Shown here: one piece after another, positions 35,397 to 43,820 of the stretch
Numbering within the stretch: the first letter of the stretch is position 1
Layout of the letters: the number at the start of each line of letters is the position of its first letter
Origin: JBBQNJ01 sp038329845
Lineage (GTDB): Bacteria; Planctomycetota; Phycisphaerae; Tepidisphaerales; Tepidisphaeraceae
Assembly: GCA_038329845.1 (NCBI GenBank)
Contig: JBBQNJ010000025.1
Coordinates: forward strand, 1-55,732
Direction: 5' to 3'
DNA: 55,732 nt
Notes under the pieces: model-generated
What the model saw: only the letters and a program-made list of their open reading frames with translations
Told to the model about the DNA's origin: nothing
Databases searched by the model: none
Program-made: the position numbers and the translations under genes

Positions 35397-37748
35397 TCAC
35401 TCCGGCACAGGGTTCTTGATCGACAGGGAAAACGAGACGCCGAGTTGTCCGTTTTCCACGCGATAGAGGATGCGGTTGCGCCCCTGCTGGAAGTGGATCT
35501 TTCGCATTCCCTCGGCGATCCGCCAGGACTTATGCTGCTTTCCACTTGACCAGACCAGGGTGTCGTTGATCCAAATCTGAGAATAGTCGTCGCTGCCCAC
35601 GGCGATCCACGTATCGGTGGCGCGATCAAAGTTTAATTCGGTGTATGCGTAATAGACGGCCCAAGGTTCGGCGTCCGGTGGAACGATCATGGGATCACCG
35701 GTCTGGACATATTTCCAACGGATCGGCTGGCCATGTTTGCCGGGGTATTGGGCATCCAGATCGACGATGGTCTCAGGGGGGAACTTGCGGTCGATGGCGC
35801 TGCGCTGGGTGTCGCTGTAGAACGGCCCCATCACATACCAACTGCTGATGAAAATCCAGTCGCCCTTGATGGTGCCTTCGGCCGCGAACTGGCGGGCTGT
35901 GGCGGTATTCGCAAGTTTTCCTGAAGGAGGGCTTGGCGGGGAAGCAGGCAACTTGCCCAAGGCCACGGATTCGCCGGCATTAGCGGCGCCGTTGGGCGAG
36001 CCGCTGCCGGGGGCGTGCGCGGAAGCGGACGGGGACGGCTGGCCGCCCTTCATCAACGCGGTCATATCCTTGGCCGTTTGCGATTCATCTTCGCTTGCCG
36101 CTTTTTCGATCGCGGCCTGCTTTTCGCCCATCGCCACGGTCGCCCCGGCGGTCTGGGCAGCCTGGATCTGTCGCACGTTGGCCAACATGCTCTGGGCCAG
36201 GCCCACCATCGAGCCGACCTCGCGGGCCGCTTCGTTCACCGCTTGTTTCTGCGCTTCGATCTTGGCGCTGCTGGCCACCTCGCCCCTAAGAAGAGCCGGG
36301 TCGATGTCCGGTCGGGTCGGGCGGGCCACATCGACTTGGGCCATCGCCTTCTCCAGCGGCATCTCGCGGATCTTTGCCAACTCGGCGGCACGAACCTGGC
36401 GATAGACTTCGGTGGCGCGTTTCTCGGCGTCGCGTGCCGCATCATAGAGCTGCGCCCCGTCCATGCTGCTGATCGACTTGGGCGCCGTCGTCTGCGGTGC
36501 CGGGGGCGTTTGGCCCGCGGCGAGCGCCGCCTTGTGGGCCTCGATGCTCTTGGCCAGGGCGTCTTTGGCCTTTTCCTGAGCGGCCTTGGCCGACTTTTGC
36601 GCCGACTGGGCCTTCTCGGCCGACTGCTTTGCGCAATCGGATTTTTCGGTCGCCTGGGCTTGGGCGGAGGTCGCGTCGGCGCGGGCGTCATTCGCTTTTG
36701 CCGTCGCCTTTTTCTCCGCATCGACGGCCTTGCGCTCGGTGGCATCGGCCTTGGCCAGGCGGGTCTTCGCAGTGGCAATCTGCTGATCGGCCTGCGAGAC
36801 GGCGTGGGCGGCCTCTTTGACAGCGCGATCCGCTTTCTCGACCTCGGCCTTGGCGCTCTTCGCGGCCGCCTTATCGGTCTTCGCCACGGCCGAAGCCTTG
36901 GCCTTGGTCGCTTCCAGTTCGATCTTCGCCTCGGCGACCTTTTCCGCCGCTTCGTTGCGCTTGGCCTGCGCCGAGGCGAGCGATTCGGTGGCCTTTTCGG
37001 TCGCGGGCTTTTCCGATTCAGCCTTTTTCGCCAAGTCCTTGGCGTGAGCCTCGGTCTTTTCCGCCGCGTCATCGGCCTTGCGGGCGGTGTTGATTGCCGA
37101 CTGGGCGTCCGACGCCTCTTCCTTGGCCTGCTTGGTCACTTCGTTGGCCTTGACCTGCTCGGCGCGGGCCTGGTCCTGGGCCTTTTTCGAGGTCTCATCG
37201 GCACCGTCGGCGACGCTGAGCAGATCGGCGGCCTCGGCCTGCTTGGGCAGGACCTGGCCCTGGGGATCCTGGGCTTTTTCCAAGGCCGCGACGCTGGGAC
37301 GGGTAGTGGCCGGCGCCTGACTGTCCAGCGCCTCCTGCTGCTGGCGCAGGATTTCGGCCTGAATCTCCATCGCCCTTTCGGCGCCCTCGGTTTTGACCTG
37401 CTGGTCGTATTCAACCAGTTCCGGGGCCACCTCGACCCGCGCCTGTTCCATTTCGTCGAGGGTCTGGGCCAGCAACTGCACCTGATCGCGCAGCTCGTCA
37501 CTGGCGCGCTCTTCGATTGCCTGGGCCACGTCGCGGGCCTGGCGCTCGGTGAGTTCCGGCGGCTTGGGGGCTTCTTCGACGGTCTGCCCGAGGATCGCCT
37601 GGCGGGCGGGGCTGAACCACAGCGCGATCAACAGCACCAAATGCAGCGCGATCGACAGCAGCCACCAAGCCGACTCAGTCAGCCAGCGCTGGAGGTCTCT
37701 TTGCCGCCGCGGCTCGAGTTCGTTCGTCAAGGGCGTGGAATCCAACAT
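35397..37748 (-). CDS. TonB-position protein: N-terminal TM, long Ala-rich helix, jelly-roll-like C-terminus
   Basis: The 783-residue product starts with a TonB-like anchor (ESAWWLLSIALHLVLLIALW, about residues 25-45). A Pro-containing and then Ala/Lys/Glu/Gln-rich coiled-coil-like region follows (about 60-420), then a less ordered, Ala/Pro/Ser-rich part to about 620. The C-terminal part (about 625-783) has WYVMGPFYSDTQR, WAVYYAYTELNF and DDYSQIWINDTLVW, resembling carbohydrate-binding jelly-roll/PA14-like modules, not a TonB C-terminal domain. It is the third gene of exbB-exbD, so it is placed where TonB would be. Its start overlaps exbD by 74 bases. Confidence 0.8.
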   Translation of the reverse strand: MLDSTPLTNELEPRRQRDLQRWLTESAWWLLSIALHLVLLIALWFSPARQAILGQTVEEAPKPPELTERQARDVAQAIEERASDELRDQVQLLAQTLDEMEQARVEVAPELVEYDQQVKTEGAERAMEIQAEILRQQQEALDSQAPATTRPSVAALEKAQDPQGQVLPKQAEAADLLSVADGADETSKKAQDQARAEQVKANEVTKQAKEEASDAQSAINTARKADDAAEKTEAHAKDLAKKAESEKPATEKATESLASAQAKRNEAAEKVAEAKIELEATKAKASAVAKTDKAAAKSAKAEVEKADRAVKEAAHAVSQADQQIATAKTRLAKADATERKAVDAEKKATAKANDARADATSAQAQATEKSDCAKQSAEKAQSAQKSAKAAQEKAKDALAKSIEAHKAALAAGQTPPAPQTTAPKSISSMDGAQLYDAARDAEKRATEVYRQVRAAELAKIREMPLEKAMAQVDVARPTRPDIDPALLRGEVASSAKIEAQKQAVNEAAREVGSMVGLAQSMLANVRQIQAAQTAGATVAMGEKQAAIEKAASEDESQTAKDMTALMKGGQPSPSASAHAPGSGSPNGAANAGESVALGKLPASPPSPPSGKLANTATARQFAAEGTIKGDWIFISSWYVMGPFYSDTQRSAIDRKFPPETIVDLDAQYPGKHGQPIRWKYVQTGDPMIVPPDAEPWAVYYAYTELNFDRATDTWIAVGSDDYSQIWINDTLVWSSGKQHKSWRIAEGMRKIHFQQGRNRILYRVENGQLGVSFSLSIKNPVPE

Positions 37749-38130
37749 TGCGCAGTCCCTCGAATTGGCACAGGTCCAGAACGCGCAAGATTTCCTGCGC
37801 CTGGGTGGTGCGATCCGTGTCGATGCGAACGCGGCTTTCCGGGCGCGTCCGTCCCAGTTCTTTGAACTTCTCGTGGAGCTGGCTCTCGGTGACCTGCTTG
37901 CCGTCGATGTAGGTCCGGCCGTATTTATCCAGCGCCACGATGGTCATGTCCGGCGTCTCGGTCATGTTGACCGCCGCGATTGACTCAGGCAACTCCAGCG
38001 GCACTTCCCGGCTGATCTTCTTGAGCGTCGTGGCGACCAAGAAGAAGATTAGCAGCAGAAAGACGCAGTCGATCAGCGGCGCCATCTGCACCTCGACGGC
38101 CTCGTCGCCTTCGGCGGTGTTAATGCGCAT
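37675..38130 (-). CDS. exbD: ExbD/TolR-family proton channel subunit
   Basis: The 151-residue product has a single TM after a short cytoplasmic start: VQMAPLIDCVFLLLIFFLVA, with the proton-channel Asp in PLID. The rest is the periplasmic domain (VALDKYGRTYIDGKQVTESQ). ExbD works with ExbB to use the proton motive force. The start ATG at 38130 lies in the end of exbB with an 11-base overlap. Confidence 0.95.
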   Translation of the reverse strand: MRINTAEGDEAVEVQMAPLIDCVFLLLIFFLVATTLKKISREVPLELPESIAAVNMTETPDMTIVALDKYGRTYIDGKQVTESQLHEKFKELGRTRPESRVRIDTDRTTQAQEILRVLDLCQFEGLRNVGFHALDERTRAAAAKRPPALAD

Positions 38131-38929
38131 GGCTGGACTCCGGTTGGGTCGCGGGGCGCATTTCCGACAGCAAGTCGCCCGCTGCCTCTTCGAGCTGAAT
38201 CCCGAACAGCGTGGTTCGGCTCTTAAAGTGATGGTAGAGCCACAATGCCGGGATGGCGATGACCAATCCGACAGCGGTGGTGACCAGGGCCTTGGCGATG
38301 TCGTCGGCCAAGGCGCTGGCATTGCCCATCTCGCCCATCGCCGCGACGGTGTCGAACGCCCCGATCATCCCGAAGATGGTTCCCAGAAGCCCGAGCAGCG
38401 GCTCGAGCGTGGCGACGACGGCAAGCGGATAGGCCTTGTGCAGATGCAGTCGCAACTCGCGCGAGGCGGTGTCGGCGGCGGCGACCGTCCTTTCTTCCTT
38501 GGGCGCATCACGGTGGGCGACCATCGACTCGATCATGCGCCCCAGCGTGCTTGGATGTCGCCGGGCCACAGCCGCGGCACCGGTATAGTCGTGCTGGGCG
38601 AGCAGTCTTTTCGCCTGGTCGGCCAGGCCCGAGGGGATCACGGCGCTGCGGCGGAAGCGGACCAGCCGTTCCAGCGCCACGGCCAGGCCAACCACCGACA
38701 GGAGGATCTGCACGATGACGGTCTTGCCGCCCTTGGCGAGTTTGTCGATCCAGTAGGCGGTATTGGAGACCGCTTCATCCTTGGCCGCGCCCGCCTGGGT
38801 GGATGGCGCGCTCGCCGGGCTGGTCGCCGCCGGTGCCGGCTGTGCCCAGCCGATCCGCCCGAAGGCCAAGACCCCCGCGATCAACATCAACACTCCCCAT
38901 GTGTGCCATTCCAACCGACCTGCTCGCAT
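38120..38929 (-). CDS. exbB: ExbB/TolQ/MotA-family proton channel subunit
   Basis: The 269-residue product begins with a cleavable-type signal (GVLMLIAGVLAFGRIGWAQ), then an Ala/Pro linker, and three MotA/TolQ/ExbB helices, including VIVQILLSVVGLAVALERLV, LLGLLGTIFGMIGAFD and AKALVTTAVGLVIAIPALWL. It opens the minus-strand exbB-exbD operon. A good aggag site is upstream of the ATG at 38929. Signal-bearing ExbBs are known; the periplasmic N-terminus suits them. Confidence 0.93.
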   Translation of the reverse strand: MRAGRLEWHTWGVLMLIAGVLAFGRIGWAQPAPAATSPASAPSTQAGAAKDEAVSNTAYWIDKLAKGGKTVIVQILLSVVGLAVALERLVRFRRSAVIPSGLADQAKRLLAQHDYTGAAAVARRHPSTLGRMIESMVAHRDAPKEERTVAAADTASRELRLHLHKAYPLAVVATLEPLLGLLGTIFGMIGAFDTVAAMGEMGNASALADDIAKALVTTAVGLVIAIPALWLYHHFKSRTTLFGIQLEEAAGDLLSEMRPATQPESSHAH

Positions 38930-39127
38930 TAAGGCTCCTGTTCTCAATAAATACATCTTTGTCAGCAATACTACAATCGAATCGTCAACGATGTTGAAAA
39001 CGCCACCGGAAAAACCAGTTTGACTCGTTCGCAGCAGTCCGCGATCTCGGATGTCGAATCTCCGATTTCAGATTCTGAACTCGTCATCCGCAATTCTTAA
39101 TCCTTAATTCCTAATTCTCCATTCTTG
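38930..39127. other. Intergenic, A/T-rich degenerate repeat between exbB and the OPT-like gene
   Basis: Words such as gatgtcgaatctccgatttc and aattcttaatccttaattcc fill about 39045-39115, like the A/T-rich element at 3141-3222. It probably contains the exbBD operon promoter but no box could be recognised with confidence. Confidence 0.5.
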
Positions 39128-41188
39128 CTATTTCGGCAGGACTTGGATCGTCTCGTACGCGACGCCCATCTGCGCCAGAACCAGGGTCACGACCATCCAG
39201 ATCGCCGCGGCGAGGGCTTCGCCGATGATCAGGCCCATGAAGACGCCGCGGGACTGCTGGAACAGCTTGGCTCCGCCGAAGCGGACGATCAGCACCTTGG
39301 CCGCCCAGCCGAGGAAGATGCTGAACCACATGATTTCACCATACCACGTTCCAGAGACCAAGTATCCCACCGGCGAGAGCATCCAGCCGGCGAACCGCAG
39401 GCTCAGCACCTGCAATACCGTGGTGACGCCGGCGCCGATCCCCCAGTGCAGCCACGGATTGTGCGAAATCGGCGGGAACTGTCCGGCGACGTGGCGATCG
39501 ACCGGATAGACGATGAAATCGCGAGGCCAGTATTCCAGACCGTGTTCGTTCTCGACCTCCGCCGCCTGCGGCGAGGTGGGCATCGACCAGGTGTAATAGA
39601 CCTTCAACCACGCCCCGGCCGAAACGACGTAGGAAAGCACCAGTGCCGCGATCATCAAGGTGATCAGCCCGTGGCGCTGGGCACGGCTCGGGGCGGTCGA
39701 CTCGAACTGCTCCATCCCGTGCAGAGCGAAGACGGCCAGGCTCTCACGGGTGGGGTGGGCGCCCTGGAAGGTGAATGCACCCGCGAAGAAAACATCCTTG
39801 GGAGTCATCGAGCTGACCGGTAAGTTGTAATAGATCTGTCGCAGCTCCGGAACAACGCGAAAGCAGGGCACACCGGTCTGGGCGATCACCCGGGCGACGG
39901 TCATGTGGACCAGGAGAATGAATCCCACGATCATCAGCGCCACCCACGGCGTGACTCCGACGACCAGTAGCCATGCGATCATCAGGCCAATCCCGCCGAC
40001 GAAGCCCCAGCCGGCCGGCCCGTAGGGAAGGTAGCTTCCGCGCGGCTCGTGATCCGACGGGCGCAAGCCGATCATTCGCCGCAGCACCCGTCCCCAGTGA
40101 TGTCGGCCGATCCAGAGGAATCCAGCGCAGAACGCCACGAGGGTTCCCAGGTGCTGATCGGCCCACGCGCCCGCGGGGATATCCACCTGGACGATGCGCG
40201 ATTGCACGATGACGAGCTGGCGGATCAGAAAAATCGCCCAGATGCTGAAGGCGATTCGCGCTTGCACGAAATAGGCCAGCCCGATGAAGGTGAAGTAGAT
40301 CGTCGAGTTCTTCACCGCACCGCCGAAGTAGCTCCACGGCTCGTTGGCCATGATCTCGCCCAGTTCGTAGCGCAGCGGCACGAACGGTACTCTCACGTCA
40401 TACTTGCTCATCGCCGACAGGGAGTGGATCACCACCACGCTGATCAGCGCCGCCCACATGCCGCGGCTGCGAAGCAGCGTGTTGAACGAATGGCCCGGCG
40501 CCGGGTCCTCGATCAACGATGACTCCACCCGGGCCAGGGGAAACGGCAATCGTTCCTGCTCGGCCCACTGGTAGCGCACGATCGCCGCGAAACAGAACAG
40601 CGCCGACCAGAGTCCCAGCACGAAAACGCCCCAACCGGCAAGCGGGATGATCCACGCCGAATAAGGGATCGGCTCGCCCGGCGGGACGCGCCGATAGATC
40701 CAGGTTTGGATCGGGTTGAATCGGCCGTGGGCGATATCCTGGATGGGGAACAGCCAGGCGGGCATTTCCATGCCCAGAAACGACTGCCAGAAAACCGAAT
40801 CGAGTTCGCCGTAATGAAACGGCGAGACCATGGTGGGGATGAGCTGCCGCATGAGTCCCTGGGTGGGGACCGAACAGGCGACGAGCATCATCCCCATGAT
40901 CACGCCGAGTTCGCGCTGGCGCAGCGCCAGTCGTGGCGCCCATTTCCAGAGCGGGGCGTTGATCCCCAGGGCCAGCATGAAAAAGACCAGGACGATCACC
41001 AGGGGTAAGAAGCTTCCCACCAGCAAGGTGTTGACCAGGATGTAGTCGTTGTAGGGTGCCAGGGCGTTGATCAGGATGACGCCGAAGATGCCAAGCGTCA
41101 CCGATCGCCAGGTGATCGCTCGGGCATCGCCCGGCGGATGGGGCGAAGGCGATTTCGTCCACGAACTGTAGTCCGATAAATCATCCAT
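39128..41188 (-). CDS. OPT-like transporter, DUF6784/DUF6785-type
   Basis: The 686-residue product has some 14 membrane helices with OPT-like surroundings: ALRQRELGVIMGMMLVACSV, LLVGSFLPLVIVLVFFMLAL, and in the middle YQWAEQERLPFPLARVESSL, and later TGVPCFRVVPELRQIYYNLP. It resembles large oligopeptide-transporter-like proteins (DUF6784/DUF6785) found mainly in Planctomycetota and Verrucomicrobia. Substrate unknown. ATG 41188 gives a good cytoplasmic N-terminus. The upstream neighbour on this strand is a LolD-like ATPase, 57 bases away. Confidence 0.8.
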   Translation of the reverse strand: MDDLSDYSSWTKSPSPHPPGDARAITWRSVTLGIFGVILINALAPYNDYILVNTLLVGSFLPLVIVLVFFMLALGINAPLWKWAPRLALRQRELGVIMGMMLVACSVPTQGLMRQLIPTMVSPFHYGELDSVFWQSFLGMEMPAWLFPIQDIAHGRFNPIQTWIYRRVPPGEPIPYSAWIIPLAGWGVFVLGLWSALFCFAAIVRYQWAEQERLPFPLARVESSLIEDPAPGHSFNTLLRSRGMWAALISVVVIHSLSAMSKYDVRVPFVPLRYELGEIMANEPWSYFGGAVKNSTIYFTFIGLAYFVQARIAFSIWAIFLIRQLVIVQSRIVQVDIPAGAWADQHLGTLVAFCAGFLWIGRHHWGRVLRRMIGLRPSDHEPRGSYLPYGPAGWGFVGGIGLMIAWLLVVGVTPWVALMIVGFILLVHMTVARVIAQTGVPCFRVVPELRQIYYNLPVSSMTPKDVFFAGAFTFQGAHPTRESLAVFALHGMEQFESTAPSRAQRHGLITLMIAALVLSYVVSAGAWLKVYYTWSMPTSPQAAEVENEHGLEYWPRDFIVYPVDRHVAGQFPPISHNPWLHWGIGAGVTTVLQVLSLRFAGWMLSPVGYLVSGTWYGEIMWFSIFLGWAAKVLIVRFGGAKLFQQSRGVFMGLIIGEALAAAIWMVVTLVLAQMGVAYETIQVLPK

Positions 41189-41245
41189 CGATGCGATAAA
41201 GTCGCGGGCATGATAACGGCGGCGCGGTCGATTGACAGCCGCCAA

Positions 41246-42037
41246 TCAACGCAGGCAATCGGCATATCTGGCGGCGAGCGTCGGCCCATGGGGCGTTTCG
41301 GCGGTGGGGAATCGCCCCGCCATTCTCCCGTCGCGCAGAACGATCACTTCTTGCGCGAACGCCGCGACGGTCGGCTCGTGGGTGACCATCACGATGGTCT
41401 TGCCGTGGATGGCGCTCAGATCGCGCAGCAACTCGCAAACCGAGCGGCTGTTGGCCGAATCGAGGTTGCCCGTCGGCTCGTCGGCGAGAATGACGGCCGG
41501 ATCATTGACCAAGGCCCGCCCGATGGCGACGCGCTGCTGCTCGCCGCCGCTCATGGCGTCGGGGCGATGATCGCGACGCGATTCCAACCCCAAAGCGCTG
41601 AGCAACTGGTCCACCTTGTCGCCGGCGTGTTGGCCGTTGCGGCCTTCGAGCATCAGCGGCAGGCGGATGTTCTCCTCGGCCGAGAGGGTGGGGATGAGGT
41701 TGAAGCTCTGGAAGACCAGCCCGATGTTTCGCCGTCGGAAAAGGGTCAAGGCGCGATCGCGCATCTGCGCCAAGTCCTCGCCGCGAACGCATACCCGCCC
41801 ATCATCGGCGGTGGTCAGGCCGGCCATCAGATGCAGGAGGGTACTTTTTCCCGATCCGCTGGCACCCATGATCGCCAGGAACTGTCCCTCGGCCACTTCC
41901 AGGCTCACCCGGTCCAGCGCCACGACAGCGCGGTCGCCCTGGCGGAATCGCTTGCTGGCCGACTCGACACGAAGAGGAATTGTCATCGCCGAGGCGGCGC
42001 GGGGATCGATGTTGGCGGAATCAGCCGGTTGAGCCAT
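41246..42037 (-). CDS. ABC transporter ATP-binding protein, LolD/MacB type
   Basis: The 263-residue product has Walker A GASGSGKST, Q-loop VFQSFNLIPTL, signature MSGGEQQRVAIGRAL, Walker B AVILADEPTGNLD, and an H-loop VTHEP, as in LolD-type ATPases. It would power a LolC/MacB-like permease; the permease gene at 8103-9362 is a possible distant partner. It is next to the OPT-like gene but on the strength of sequence not its partner. Confidence 0.93.
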   Translation of the reverse strand: MAQPADSANIDPRAASAMTIPLRVESASKRFRQGDRAVVALDRVSLEVAEGQFLAIMGASGSGKSTLLHLMAGLTTADDGRVCVRGEDLAQMRDRALTLFRRRNIGLVFQSFNLIPTLSAEENIRLPLMLEGRNGQHAGDKVDQLLSALGLESRRDHRPDAMSGGEQQRVAIGRALVNDPAVILADEPTGNLDSANSRSVCELLRDLSAIHGKTIVMVTHEPTVAAFAQEVIVLRDGRMAGRFPTAETPHGPTLAARYADCLR

Positions 42038-42270
42038 GAGAACTTCTGTCTTTCAGACCTCAGACAGTATACCCGGTCCAACGCCCGATAAAGCGAAGGG
42101 GATCTGCCGTTCGCGGTTTATCGACTCTCGTCGATGCCAGGCGGTGAGAGAACTGCTTCGGGCAATCAAGTGCCGGTACGGCCCGGACGACATAGAAACG
42201 GGGCACACCGAAGCCGCTCGCGGGTTCGGGCGATTGCCGCTGATTCAGTATTCAAAGGGCACGCAATGCC

Positions 42271-42615
42271 ATGGCGAACGCAATGACGCCGAGATCCCGC
42301 GAAAGTGACAGTCCGCCGCCGGACGACGAACTGGCGCAGGTGTCGGGGCGCGCCGTGCGGCAGTTCAAGACGGTCGTCTGGTGCCATCTCGACAGCAGCC
42401 GCGACCACGCGGCGATCATCCACGCCATCGTGGCCCTGGCGCACAATCTCCGCGCCGTCGTGGTGGCCGAAGGGGTGGAAAACGCCGAGCAGGTGGCAAC
42501 GTTGCAAGGGCTGGATTGCGACCTGGCCCATGGATTCCACTTCCACAAGCCGATGCCCGCGGCGAACATCGAGAACCTGATCGCGGCGCAGTCGATGGTC
42601 GAGCGCGCGGCATGA
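42271..42615 (+). pseudogene. EAL-domain remnant
   Basis: From about 42385 the product reads LDSSRDHAAIIHAIVALAHN, then LRAVVVAEGVENAEQV and CDLAHGFHFHKPMPA, the C-terminal third of an EAL (cyclic-di-GMP phosphodiesterase) domain. The EAL motif and the preceding metal ligands are missing, and the N-terminal 40 residues are unrelated Pro/Arg-rich sequence, so it is a decayed fragment. The start for the remaining open frame is 42271. Confidence 0.75.
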
Positions 42616-42713
42616 GCGGCGGGTTCACCAGGTCGATTCAACGGAACAGAGCCACCCTCCCCGCCGTCGATCTCTGGGGTGAGCCGCAGGTTCCCCAGGT
42701 CGATTCAACAAAA
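42613..42713. repeat. Direct duplication, about 30 bp, 67-bp offset
   Basis: A stretch of about 33 bases beginning tgagcggcgggttcaccagg (42613) recurs at 42680 with a few changes, ending in ggtcgattcaac in both. The second copy contains the CobW-like gene's stop codon. Similar gattcag words recur at 43130-43240 inside that gene. Confidence 0.7.
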
Positions 42714-43817
42714 CGGCGCAGTCCCGGTGAATGCGGAATCGAGCAGTTCGCTCAGACGATCCGCCGCGATGCCGTAGGCGATGGCGTTGACAGTTACCTT
42801 CGCCCATTCGGCGGCGGCGGGCACTTCGCCCAGACGCCGGGCCGGACGATCGGCGCTGGTGGTGGTCCACACCACAACGGCATCTCCCGGAGCGAACGCC
42901 ACGGCGGCCTTAAGATGCCCGATCACCGCCCCCGGTTCGGCGGCGATGGCGATAGCGAGCCGATCCAGCGCTGTGCCGAGTCGATTCATCATGCCGGCGC
43001 TGGAGGGCGGCGACGGCAGCGCCACGTCAAACGAGCGGGTTTGCGCCGAGGCTTCGTGGCCATGGGCGTGATCACGTTGCGGCGGCGGCGAGGGCGGCCG
43101 CACCGATGGTGGGGCGGTCTCGCCGGTGGCGGCGGCGCTTGATTCAGTCGAGCCGCTCTCGCCGGTGGCGGGACTCGATTCAGCCGGGTCGTTCTTGCCG
43201 GCGGCGCTTGATTCAGCCGAGCCGCCCGGATCGAGATAGTTGAGCATCGCCCCCGCGCCGTCGCGCGTCGCCGAACAGGCGACGATCGGCACATCGGCGC
43301 GGATCGAGCTGATGTAGGCTCGCGCCGATTCCACGGTCGCGTGGTCGGCAAGGTCCACCTTGTTGATCGCCACCAGGTTGGCCGACTCGATCCCCGCCTC
43401 GATCAGCGGGCCGATCACCCGTCGGAGCTTTTCCATTCGCTCGATGTCCAGCAGCACGACCATGCGGATCGAGCCAAGCCCGGGGCCGTAACCGTCGAGG
43501 ATTTCGCGGACCATTTTTGGCGATGCCACCCCGGACGGTTCGAGCAGCACTATGTCGGGGGCGACTTTTTCCTCGAGCTGCTTAAGCGTGGACCAGAGAT
43601 TCCCGGCCAGCGAACAGCAGACGCAGCCGCCGAACACTTCTCGCAGTTCCAGCCCATGGGAGCGCAAATACTGCGGATCGACTCCGACCCTGCCGACTTC
43701 GTTCTCGATCACCGCGACCGTGCGCCCGCGGGCGACGAGGGCGCGGGCGAGGCTCAGCAGCACCGTGGTCTTACCAGCGCCGAGAAATCCCGCGATGACG
43801 ATCAAGTCCATGGCCAC
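42705..43817 (-). CDS. CobW/COG0523-family P-loop GTPase
   Basis: The 370-residue product has Walker A FLGAGKTTVLLSLARAL, ENEVGRVGVD, the CxCC metal motif GGCVCCSL, LEPSGVASP and NKVDLAD, so it is a COG0523 metallochaperone-like GTPase. The rest has a roughly 80-residue Ser/Glu/Pro-rich, low-complexity linker with a HAHGHEA patch, possibly metal-binding, before a C-terminal domain. These proteins handle Zn, Co or other metals; HypB, which serves hydrogenase, is related but different in motif, so I do not call it hypB. It follows pyc by 3 bases. Confidence 0.85.
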   Translation of the reverse strand: MAMDLIVIAGFLGAGKTTVLLSLARALVARGRTVAVIENEVGRVGVDPQYLRSHGLELREVFGGCVCCSLAGNLWSTLKQLEEKVAPDIVLLEPSGVASPKMVREILDGYGPGLGSIRMVVLLDIERMEKLRRVIGPLIEAGIESANLVAINKVDLADHATVESARAYISSIRADVPIVACSATRDGAGAMLNYLDPGGSAESSAAGKNDPAESSPATGESGSTESSAAATGETAPPSVRPPSPPPQRDHAHGHEASAQTRSFDVALPSPPSSAGMMNRLGTALDRLAIAIAAEPGAVIGHLKAAVAFAPGDAVVVWTTTSADRPARRLGEVPAAAEWAKVTVNAIAYGIAADRLSELLDSAFTGTAPFC

Positions 43818-43820
43818 GGC

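Noticed and set aside
36015..37865. A 616-residue plus-strand frame rich in Gly/Leu/Arg opposite the TonB-position gene
   Set aside because: It is an antisense shadow of the Ala/Lys/Glu-repetitive coding region, which on the other strand gives Gly/Leu/Arg-rich text without domains.
42705..43817. The CobW-type GTPase as HypB for hydrogenase
   Set aside because: It has the CobW CxCC motif and lacks the HypB arrangement, and it is in a pyc context 15 kb from hoxH.
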